A DNA stretch of 62,727 nt, taken from positions 1 to 62,727 of the IMG/VR virus record IMGVR_UViG_3300009703_000018; one strand, 5' to 3'. The notes beneath the pieces were generated by a model, which ran no database searches, had not been told where the DNA came from, and saw only the letters and a list, made by a program, of their open reading frames with translations. Positions 22,028 through 29,020 of the stretch are shown piece by piece (positions within the stretch are counted from its first letter, which is position 1; the number at the start of each line of letters is the position of its first letter). Position numbers and translations under genes: made by a program. This DNA is from a virus.

Positions 22028-22701
22028 TATACCTAACGAATATTGGTCAGATGCCTCGCTGGACTAAAATTTATGGAAACCTAGAAGGTGTGTTTGATTA
22101 TGGATCTAAACAAGAATACAACGACATACAAGACCTAAAACTTTTTGGTCTCTACAAAGATGAAAAACGGAATGTAAGACATAATGTTTATCATCCAATT
22201 GACTACGTTTCTCATGATGTGAGAATAGTCATAGGAGAGTTCGACTCTTTAGAGCATTTAGAAAAGTTTAAACCAGATAATTCAAAGGTAGTTAAAGAAC
22301 TAGACAGAGAAAAAAATACATCCATACTAAAAGTAAAATTTCCAATAATGCAGCAGAAGCACAAAGATCATTGTGATGATGCATACACAAACAAACTGTT
22401 CAACAAATTAAGCCAAGACGATAGGGTGCTTTTTTGTTATGTAACAACCAGCGGAAAGGGTATAAGATTTGGCTTTGAGCTAAACGAAAGAGTTAATAAT
22501 GATTTGGAGTACATTTCAAATTACTACTTTTATGGCAAAGAGTTTTTAAAGCACGATGAGGAAAATAAGTTTGGGATTGAATATAACTCTAGTACTACAG
22601 GTGCTTTTTATGAGCTTGGTAGTATTAGTAGCGTATATTGGTTCTTGCCTATTACAGATAAGTGGCATGTTAAGGACTCTATAAAGCTTAAGAAAATATA
22701 A
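22021..22701 (+). CDS. hypothetical protein with an SGKG motif
   Basis: A 226-residue protein of unknown function. The segment VLFCYVTTSGKGIRFGFELN (about 138-157) followed by a helix and a second strand vaguely recalls the 'SGKG.R..F.L' core of VirE-N/BT4734-like primase-family domains, but the usual metal-binding acidic motif is not evident. It sits between two methyltransferases, overlapping them by 7 bases and 1 base, so it is part of the modification island transcript. It might be a divergent AEP-like domain or an unrelated substrate-handling protein. Confidence 0.5.
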   Translation: MLIYLTNIGQMPRWTKIYGNLEGVFDYGSKQEYNDIQDLKLFGLYKDEKRNVRHNVYHPIDYVSHDVRIVIGEFDSLEHLEKFKPDNSKVVKELDREKNTSILKVKFPIMQQKHKDHCDDAYTNKLFNKLSQDDRVLFCYVTTSGKGIRFGFELNERVNNDLEYISNYYFYGKEFLKHDEENKFGIEYNSSTTGAFYELGSISSVYWFLPITDKWHVKDSIKLKKI

Positions 22702-23291
22702 TGGATTATGAATTTACAGAAGATTGGTTTTCTGAAAACAACCCAGAAAAAGTTGTTCTTCAGTTTGATGAGTTCTTGTCTGAGTTCAAAGGTAAACCAT
22801 GTATGTTTCTTGAAATTGGTTCGTTTGAAGGAATGTCAACAATATGGATGCTGGAAAACATACTAACGGAAGAAAGATCGCAAATTTTTTGTATTGACGC
22901 ATGGGCTGAATGGACAGGAGATGCTTTTGTAAGATTTGTTTCAAACATAAGCAAGACAGGACTTAAGGACAAAGTTCATATTGTTAAAGGAGATTCTTCA
23001 GAAGAGTTAAGGATATTTCCAAATGAGTATTTTGATTTTATTTACGTAGATGGAAATCATGATGAGAAGGCTGTTATTAAAGATGCAATAAGCTCTTTTA
23101 GAATTCTTAAAAAAGGAGGAATAATGGCCTTAGATGATTATCTATTAGGGATAAGATACCCAAACACTCCGGGTTCAAAAGCCATGAATGGTTCGGCAAA
23201 AAGAGCGATTGATTATTTTATTAATGTTTTTGAAGATGAATTAGAAGTCATACATAAAGATTATCAATTATGGATTAAAAAAAATGCATGA
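22701..23291 (+). CDS. class I SAM-dependent methyltransferase
   Basis: A 196-residue methyltransferase with motif I LEIGSFEGMS (37-46), an acidic residue after strand 2 (CIDAWAEW) and FIYVDGNHDEKAV (about 113-125). The last is the Asp-containing signature of sugar O-methyltransferases in surface-glycan loci. A tail of about 40 residues completes the fold. It starts on the last base of the preceding stop and overlaps the SGNH hydrolase by 8 bases. It is distinct from, but related in family to, the enzyme at 21407; the two may methylate different positions. Confidence 0.75.
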   Translation: MDYEFTEDWFSENNPEKVVLQFDEFLSEFKGKPCMFLEIGSFEGMSTIWMLENILTEERSQIFCIDAWAEWTGDAFVRFVSNISKTGLKDKVHIVKGDSSEELRIFPNEYFDFIYVDGNHDEKAVIKDAISSFRILKKGGIMALDDYLLGIRYPNTPGSKAMNGSAKRAIDYFINVFEDELEVIHKDYQLWIKKNA

Positions 23292-23967
23292 CTTTTTACT
23301 TTCAAATGGATGCTCGTTTTTAACCAAAAGAGCAGGGGTAAATAAGCACACAGGAATATTACTTGCGGAAAAACTGGGATTAAATCATATAGGTCTTGCT
23401 CAATCAGGAAAAGGAAACGACAGATTAATACTTAGTACTAAATTATTTTTTTATGAAAACCCAGAAAGAATAGAAGACACGTTTGTTTTAATTGGTTGGA
23501 CTAATCCAGCTAGAATTGATTACATAAACAACTATCGTGAAGATTGGATTTGTGCAAAAAAGTGGGGAGAGTCTTGGTTTTCTTTAAACAGAGAACCAAC
23601 TAAACCTCCTACTTGGGATACTTACAAACAAGTTAAGAACTATGGAAATCTAGTTGCAAAGATGCTTAGGCAAACACTTGAACTTCAAGACTTTTTTGAG
23701 AACTTGGGAATAAAGTATTGCATGTATCATTCATTAAGTGTTTTACCGTATAACATAAAAGTCAAACTTGAAAAGTTACAATTGCTTAAAGAAAGAATTA
23801 ATCACAAAAGGTTTTATGAGTTCAATAAGGAAAGCCAGCAAATTTTTGTTAATTCTGACAGATCAAAATTTGTTGTAAGCAAAACAGACTTACACCCTAA
23901 CGCCGAGGGGCATTACGGTTGGTACAAGAAGATAGAAAATTTTATAGAAGAAAATAAACTAGTATGA
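23284..23967 (+). CDS. SGNH-type hydrolase
   Basis: A 227-residue esterase-like protein. Block I: SNGCSF with nucleophile S11. Block II: SGKGNDRLIL near 41-50. A block III-like strand IGWTNPAR lies near 76. Block V: D202-L-H204 in DLHPNAEGHYGW. The catalytic Ser-Asp-His set of SGNH/GDSL enzymes is therefore present. Such enzymes add or remove acetyl and other acyl groups on glycans. Within a sulfotransferase/methyltransferase/glycosyltransferase island, glycan acyl editing is a reasonable inference. Its end overlaps a 34-residue membrane peptide gene (ATGA). Confidence 0.72.
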   Translation: MHDFLLSNGCSFLTKRAGVNKHTGILLAEKLGLNHIGLAQSGKGNDRLILSTKLFFYENPERIEDTFVLIGWTNPARIDYINNYREDWICAKKWGESWFSLNREPTKPPTWDTYKQVKNYGNLVAKMLRQTLELQDFFENLGIKYCMYHSLSVLPYNIKVKLEKLQLLKERINHKRFYEFNKESQQIFVNSDRSKFVVSKTDLHPNAEGHYGWYKKIENFIEENKLV

Positions 23968-24068
23968 AGTACCTGTTAGTCTTGTTATTTTATGTGGCAT
24001 TTTACTTATATAGATATTATAAGAATAAGAAAGATAACGATAACGATCCGTTTATTTACCCTACATAA
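23964..24068 (+). CDS. 34-residue membrane peptide
   Basis: A small frame linked by ATGA to the SGNH hydrolase stop and by TAATG to the glycosyltransferase start, filling the gap exactly. The peptide (starts MKYLLVLLFYVAFYLYRYYK) has one N-terminal membrane segment followed by a Lys/Asp-rich tail. The precise coupling on both sides argues that it is translated. It could anchor the modification enzymes to the membrane, but nothing in the sequence proves this. Confidence 0.6.
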   Translation: MKYLLVLLFYVAFYLYRYYKNKKDNDNDPFIYPT

Positions 24069-24832
24069 TGAAAATAGCAATAGCACAACTACACACAGAA
24101 AATTTTGATGACTGGGCCTATATAGCCATAAAAAATAAAGAAGCCTATTGTAGGCTATATGGATATGATTTAGTTGACAGGAGAGGTCTCTATAACACTA
24201 AGTTTGAAACTAGACACCCTAGTTGGCATAGCGTTAAGTTAATACTAGAGATTTTAGAAACCACAAATGTAGACTGGGTTTTTTGGTCAGATGTAGATGC
24301 CTTAATAATGGACTACACAATAAAACTAGAAGACTTTATTAAACCTAACTACGACATGATTATACCCAATCAAGGACAGGGAGAGTACTGCGGAATAAAA
24401 ACTAGTAACTGTCTTTGTTGCGGTCACTACTTCGTCAAAAATACAGAATGGTCAAAACAATTTTTAAAAACCCTTTGGCAATGGCCAGAGGGAGAATTTG
24501 AAAAATACAAAGAAGACAATTATTGGGAGCAATGTGGCATGAACTATCTCTATAATAAAAATGAGATGGATTTTGACAAGCATGTTTATATAGAGCCAAG
24601 AAACAGAGCGTTTAACTCATTTTATTACCAGACAAAAGACGGAGACCCAATGGAGTTTTGTCAATGGGGTGAGGGATGGTTTAGAACAAAGAAATCACAA
24701 AAAGTTTTAGACGATGGCTTAGGGTCTTCTTATGTTAAAGGTGATTTCATAGTTCATTTTGCAGGAGCGCACTGCGCTCTTCAAAGAAAAGAACTCATGG
24801 AAAAATATTCAGAGAGAGTAAAATGGAACTAA
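24068..24832 (+). CDS. glycosyltransferase (GT34-like)
   Basis: A 254-residue galactosyl/xylosyl-transferase-like enzyme. The metal-binding DxD motif is W73-S-D75-V-D77-A, preceded by the family-typical HPSWHSVKLI helix, and followed by a Cys-rich NCLCCGHYFVKN segment and a C-terminal FIVHFAGAHC, matching the 'HF.G' signature. It would transfer a sugar from UDP- or GDP-sugar. Last enzyme of the island begun by the sulfotransferase, overlapping the next gene by 10 bases. The acceptor may be the adjacent fibre proteins or a host surface glycan. Confidence 0.75.
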   Translation: MKIAIAQLHTENFDDWAYIAIKNKEAYCRLYGYDLVDRRGLYNTKFETRHPSWHSVKLILEILETTNVDWVFWSDVDALIMDYTIKLEDFIKPNYDMIIPNQGQGEYCGIKTSNCLCCGHYFVKNTEWSKQFLKTLWQWPEGEFEKYKEDNYWEQCGMNYLYNKNEMDFDKHVYIEPRNRAFNSFYYQTKDGDPMEFCQWGEGWFRTKKSQKVLDDGLGSSYVKGDFIVHFAGAHCALQRKELMEKYSERVKWN

Positions 24833-25650
24833 TAGTAAAAATAAAATCTAATGGGGCTAATCCTCGCTATCAAGACGGCGATGTAGTAGATGCTATGTCT
24901 CTTAATCGTATTTATTTAGCTCATGCAGAAATGATATGCCACCCTAACAATTTTGGTTTTAACACTAATGGAACTAGAGACTTAAACACTTTGTTGGAAA
25001 AGTTTCAAGAAGCCACCCATACTTATAAGTTTGAAAGGCTTAATAGTAATGATGTTAAAAGAACCAATTTATTAACTGGTGAAGAAGACATTCTTAACAC
25101 TGTCCCAAATGCAGACGGTGAAGCTATTAATGTGTATCAATATATAGCCAGAAGGTTAACAAGTCCTAGACATAAAATATTTGGGCCTACTGGCGGTGAA
25201 GTATGGTATGGCAAAATGAGAAATGATGCTGAAGTTTTCATTCCAGTAGCTTGGAATCACATAGAGACCGAAAGTGACAATTTGCAAAGTAATCACAATA
25301 ATTGGCCTTTTAGCGATTTAGAAAAAAGGCATTTTATTTGCATTAATACTTCGGGAAGAAATTACGATGGGGATTCGTTTACTAGAGTTGAGCTATCTGG
25401 AGGTACTGTGACAGGAAAGGTTTTACCTGCTGTAGAAGATGTCCCCGAAGATCCTCCAGAAGATTATAGCCCAGTTATATTAGCCAAAAGAAAATGGTTT
25501 GTTCCATATTGGGACTTGGCGACTGAGCTTGGAAGTTCTGTAGATGATTTAAGAAATCCAGATCACATGTGCGATTGCAGAAAAGCAATGAATGAGAGAG
25601 AGCATATTGATATTTTGACTTACGACAAAGTCTCAGAAGGGGTGTTGTAA
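24823..25650 (+). CDS. hypothetical virion protein
   Basis: A 275-residue protein without a recognised family. Features: a beta-rich N-terminal part (MELIVKIKSNGANPRYQDGD), a Gly-rich WYGKMRNDAEVFIPVAW segment, a Pro/Glu-rich hinge near 210 and a C-terminal domain containing MCDCRK. It overlaps the GT34-like gene by 10 bases and shares one base with the beta-helix gene downstream. Its place between fibre genes suggests a structural or attachment protein, but this is guilt by association. Confidence 0.5.
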   Translation: MELIVKIKSNGANPRYQDGDVVDAMSLNRIYLAHAEMICHPNNFGFNTNGTRDLNTLLEKFQEATHTYKFERLNSNDVKRTNLLTGEEDILNTVPNADGEAINVYQYIARRLTSPRHKIFGPTGGEVWYGKMRNDAEVFIPVAWNHIETESDNLQSNHNNWPFSDLEKRHFICINTSGRNYDGDSFTRVELSGGTVTGKVLPAVEDVPEDPPEDYSPVILAKRKWFVPYWDLATELGSSVDDLRNPDHMCDCRKAMNEREHIDILTYDKVSEGVL

Positions 25651-26756
25651 TGACTACTGTAACAAAAACTATAGGAACAAGCTCTAGAAACTATTCTACT
25701 ATCAATGCGTGGGAAGCAGATTTAAACGATGCCTCCATATACAATCATGGAGATACTGCTATTGGTGAAATGTATGCAGACTCTACATTTACAGGTGCTA
25801 CTAGCACTATAGAAAATGGAAGCGCTTTAGGCGGTAGTGCCGCACAGGATATTGCACTAATTAAACTTACTGTTCATGCAGATAGTAGACATGATGGAAC
25901 TGCTGAAAGTGGAGTGTTATTAAAACCAACAGCGGATTCTGGGCATGATCAAGGTATTATTAGAATAAATGTAGACAACGTAATAGTTGAGTGGTTAGAT
26001 ATAAGTTTAGACAGTCTAGACTCTAAAAATACAAACAAAGCAATAGTTCTTACTGGGACTAACGATGACTGTATTCTTAGAAATATGCTTATACATGATA
26101 AAGGGGGAAATCCGGGGGATGAAGGCCCATGTATGGTTGATGTAGTGGGAGCTGGAGCTTCTAGTGACACGTTAACTATACAAAATAATATTATATATAA
26201 TGTAGTTGAAACTGATGATGATACAGCAAATGGCATAAAGGTAGATCAATGGGCTGGAACAGTAAATATATACAACAACACTATTTACAATATTAATTCT
26301 CATGGGTCGAACACAGCAACCGCCTATATGTACAATGGAAATTCAAATCAAACCGCTAATGTAAAAAATAATATCGCAGCTAAACTTGTTGCAGATAATA
26401 CTACAAACCAAAGAGCTTTTGTGGACACTGGAACAGGAACAGCAAATGAAGATTATAATTTGTCAGATGATACAATAGGCGCTTCGGCTAATAAAGCTAC
26501 TGGTTCAAATTCTTTAGTAGATAAAACATTAGCCCAAATAGATTTTGTTTCTACTGTTACTGGTTCTGAAGATTTACATATATCACAGAGTTCTGTTTGC
26601 ATAGGAGAAGGGGTAGATTTGGGAACAACTAATGGCGTAGAGATAGATATAAACGGAAGAGATAGAGATGCTAAGGGGGATACTTGGGACATAGGAGCGC
26701 ATGAATTTACTGCGGTTGCGCGCTATGCAAGTGCTTTTGTTATGTTTGTAGACTGA
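25650..26756 (+). CDS. parallel beta-helix tail spike-like protein
   Basis: A 368-residue protein. Short strand-turn repeats with stacked Asn/Ile (for example LTIQNNIIYNVV, VNIYNNTIYNIN, ANVKNNIAAKLV at about 172-240) are the mark of right-handed parallel beta-helices, used by tail spikes and polysaccharide lyases. The end carries the often-seen INGRDRDAKGDTWDIGAHEF block. No obvious catalytic pair could be identified, so polysaccharide depolymerase activity is possible but not shown. It lies between the modification island and another fibre gene. Confidence 0.7.
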   Translation: MTTVTKTIGTSSRNYSTINAWEADLNDASIYNHGDTAIGEMYADSTFTGATSTIENGSALGGSAAQDIALIKLTVHADSRHDGTAESGVLLKPTADSGHDQGIIRINVDNVIVEWLDISLDSLDSKNTNKAIVLTGTNDDCILRNMLIHDKGGNPGDEGPCMVDVVGAGASSDTLTIQNNIIYNVVETDDDTANGIKVDQWAGTVNIYNNTIYNINSHGSNTATAYMYNGNSNQTANVKNNIAAKLVADNTTNQRAFVDTGTGTANEDYNLSDDTIGASANKATGSNSLVDKTLAQIDFVSTVTGSEDLHISQSSVCIGEGVDLGTTNGVEIDINGRDRDAKGDTWDIGAHEFTAVARYASAFVMFVD

Positions 26757-26766
26757 TAACTAAAAA

Positions 26767-26780
26767 TTAGTGTATATATA
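26767..26780 (+). promoter_or_regulatory. probable late-type promoter (weaker match)
   Basis: TTAGTGTATATATA in the 76-base gap before the 26833 fibre gene keeps the GTGTATA core, but differs in the first G and the final AT of the decamer. Position relative to the gene (about 53 bases) matches the better copies. Confidence 0.5.
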
Positions 26781-26832
26781 TTATATGGGAGGATTGTCGG
26801 ATTAGTTAAACTTATGTAAATAAGGTTGTATT

Positions 26833-28188
26833 ATGCTTGGTTTTGGAGCAATAGGCGAACTTCCTCTCTCTACCCTACCTACTACAACGGGTACTGAAGC
26901 TACAGGGAGTGCTAATCTATCAGCATCCGCATCTGTGTCTAGTGCAGGCGTGCTACACATGGTTGGTGCTGGAAATCTATCTGCATCTGGAACCACTCTT
27001 AATGCTGGAATGGTTAATATAGCCGCTGCCAGCTTGTTGGCTGATTCTGGAACCCTTACGGCTTCTGGTGTCACTACTATGGTAGGGGCTTCTGCTAAAT
27101 CAGCGTCTGCAACATTATCTGCTTCTCCTGAGTTAACAATCTTAGTAAGTAGCTCTGCTTCATCCTCTGGTACAGTTACGCCAAGTCCAAAGTTAACAAT
27201 TAAAGCAGTATCTTCGCTAAGTAGCGCAGGAACTGTTTCTGCTGATGGTTATGCGATAAAACTAGGCGTTAGCTCGCTTTCCACCTCTGCTACTCAGTCC
27301 TCTGCTCAAACCTTGAATATTGGGGCTGTTTCTTCGTTATCTTCTTCTGTCACAATGTTGTCAGACGAGGATATGATTTTCATTCCTGCTATCGCAATAT
27401 CTGCTTCCGCTACGCTTTCTGCCGCTGGCGTAGTTACTAGACATGGATCTGCCAGCCTTTCTGCTTCTGGAACAACCTTAAATGTTGGCGTGGTTCATAT
27501 GGTTTCTGCCAGTTTGTTGGCTGATACCGTAACGCTGTCTGGTGGTATAGTAGGTACATTTACACCTAGTAAAGAGTTGTCTGCTAGCGCTAGTATTTCT
27601 AGCACTCCAATTCTAAACATTAATGAAGCAAAGGGAATAGTTGGATCTGTTTCAGTTTCTTCTAATGGAATAGTTGAAAAAGTTGGACAAGCTCATTTAT
27701 CTACCGTAGGGCCATTTGATACAGGTTTTACACAAGGTTTTAATAGAGGGTCTGTATTAAGTGGTAAGGGAACAGTAACTCAAGAGATTTTAAGTGCTAG
27801 GGCCTCTATGCACGGCTTTGGTACTGTCGAAAGATTAGCCTCTGCCAATCTAGCGACAAGCGCTACCTTCACCGCTGGCGTTGTTGCCTTCCGAAGTACA
27901 GCATCTTTGACTGGAAATAGTGTATTATTACTTGGAGGGGCTGCTAATCTTAACGCATTAGCCGCGATAACACCCGTACTCTCCACCGACTATGATAACC
28001 CAGACGTAGTAAAAATAACGCTTTATATAGACAAATCTAGAAGTGTTGATTTGTACATAGATAAGGTAAAACCATTTACAAACTACATAGACAAAGAATT
28101 TAGCTTAACTGCAAGTATTGACAGGTCAAAAAGCAAGATTGGATACATAGATAAAATTGTTAGCAAAACACTTGTAAGAGAGAGATAA
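26833..28188 (+). CDS. repetitive Ser/Ala-rich fibre protein with YIDK decapeptide tail
   Basis: A 451-residue low-complexity beta protein. Residues about 20-370 consist of repeating 'LSASGT...AGVV' strands of roughly 18-20 residues, including two nearly identical blocks with SLSASGTTLN and SLLAD. The C-terminal 60 residues hold five exact 10-residue units around YIDK, then a basic end (VRER). This pattern suits an extended fibre or a beta-solenoid. It has its own probable late promoter and an adjacent small beta-sandwich gene downstream. Receptor binding or a fibre shaft role is inferred. Confidence 0.65.
   Translation: MLGFGAIGELPLSTLPTTTGTEATGSANLSASASVSSAGVLHMVGAGNLSASGTTLNAGMVNIAAASLLADSGTLTASGVTTMVGASAKSASATLSASPELTILVSSSASSSGTVTPSPKLTIKAVSSLSSAGTVSADGYAIKLGVSSLSTSATQSSAQTLNIGAVSSLSSSVTMLSDEDMIFIPAIAISASATLSAAGVVTRHGSASLSASGTTLNVGVVHMVSASLLADTVTLSGGIVGTFTPSKELSASASISSTPILNINEAKGIVGSVSVSSNGIVEKVGQAHLSTVGPFDTGFTQGFNRGSVLSGKGTVTQEILSARASMHGFGTVERLASANLATSATFTAGVVAFRSTASLTGNSVLLLGGAANLNALAAITPVLSTDYDNPDVVKITLYIDKSRSVDLYIDKVKPFTNYIDKEFSLTASIDRSKSKIGYIDKIVSKTLVRER
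28015..28164 (+). repeat. five tandem 30-bp (decapeptide) repeats
   Basis: Five 10-residue units: ITLYIDKSRS, VDLYIDKVKP, FTNYIDKEFS, LTASIDRSKS, KIGYIDKIVS. The period is exact and alternates hydrophobic and charged positions, as expected for a stacked beta structure. Confidence 0.85.
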
Positions 28189-28189
28189 A

Positions 28190-28501
28190 ATGCCAGCAAA
28201 TGAAATACATATGAATGACGTTGGTACAAAGTTTTTAGTAACTGTAACTGACGGCTCTAGCGCTGTTGATATTTCCAGCGCTACTTCCACAAAACAGATC
28301 ATCATTAAAAAACCATCTGGAACTAAAATGGAAAAAGCTGCTGTTTTTAATAGCGATGGAACAGATGGAAAAATGTATTACAACATAGCATCTGACGACT
28401 TAGATGAAGCTGGTACTTACAAGCTTCAGGGGAAAGTTGTTATTTCCGATGGTACATTCTTTACAGATATAAGCACATTCAAAGTTCATAGAAATTTATA
28501 G
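28190..28501 (+). CDS. small beta-sandwich baseplate/fibre protein
   Basis: A 103-residue protein resembling the N-terminal domain of baseplate upper proteins (BppU-like): D-x-G-T-x-F opening, VDISSATSTKQIIIKKPSGT, F-x-x-DGTDGKMYYNI, DLDEAGTYKLQGKVV and a closing strand. These Ig-like domains join fibres to the tail. It starts one base after the previous stop, so it is coupled to the repetitive fibre gene; a strong AGGAGA site introduces the next gene. Confidence 0.62.
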   Translation: MPANEIHMNDVGTKFLVTVTDGSSAVDISSATSTKQIIIKKPSGTKMEKAAVFNSDGTDGKMYYNIASDDLDEAGTYKLQGKVVISDGTFFTDISTFKVHRNL

Positions 28502-28510
28502 GAGACGATT

Positions 28511-29020
28511 ATGCCTTGGCAAAATGAAATGACTCTAATAGTTCGTCACCTAGTGAACGATTTAGATTCTAGCAATTACACTTTTACCGACGATAGACTT
28601 GAAGAGTCTGTTTTGGTTTCTGCTCAGTTAGCATCTTTAGAAATTGATTTTGAGTCTACATACACAATAGACGTAGATTCTTTGACTTTAAGCCCAGATC
28701 CAACTACATCATCTGACAAAGATGATTCTTTTATTAATTTGGTTTCGCTGAAGACAGCCCAGATGTTATTGGGTAGTGAGCTTAAAACACATTCGCTTAA
28801 TGCTATCTCTCTTAGAGATGGGCCATCAGCTTTGGATCTTAGGGGTATTGTTACTGGATTAAAGATTTTATTTGATGATATCAATAGAAGATTTGAAGAA
28901 GCTAAAACTCAATACAAACTCAACGGTGTTGTTGGACAGGCTATACTTGGGCCTTACTCACCGGGAAGTGATGCCGTAGCAAGAACACACTTAACAAATA
29001 GGTCAGGATGGTTTGAATAA
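28511..29020 (+). CDS. putative head-tail connector/adaptor protein
   Basis: A 169-residue helical protein. The pattern 'DDRLEESVLVSAQLASLEID ... SPDPT ... D.FINLVSLKTAQML' followed by 'LRGIVTGLKILFDDINRRFEEAKTQY' and a GPYSPGSD end resembles a conserved class of aquatic-phage structural proteins with the helix-bundle layout of head-completion adaptors (HK97 gp6-like). That it restarts the usual head-to-tail order after the fibre island supports the role. Its stop overlaps the next start (TAATG). Confidence 0.55.
   Translation: MPWQNEMTLIVRHLVNDLDSSNYTFTDDRLEESVLVSAQLASLEIDFESTYTIDVDSLTLSPDPTTSSDKDDSFINLVSLKTAQMLLGSELKTHSLNAISLRDGPSALDLRGIVTGLKILFDDINRRFEEAKTQYKLNGVVGQAILGPYSPGSDAVARTHLTNRSGWFE

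Noticed and set aside
22021-22701. Primase annotation for the SGKG protein
   Set aside because: Only one short motif is reminiscent; the acidic metal-binding residues needed for an AEP primase were not found.
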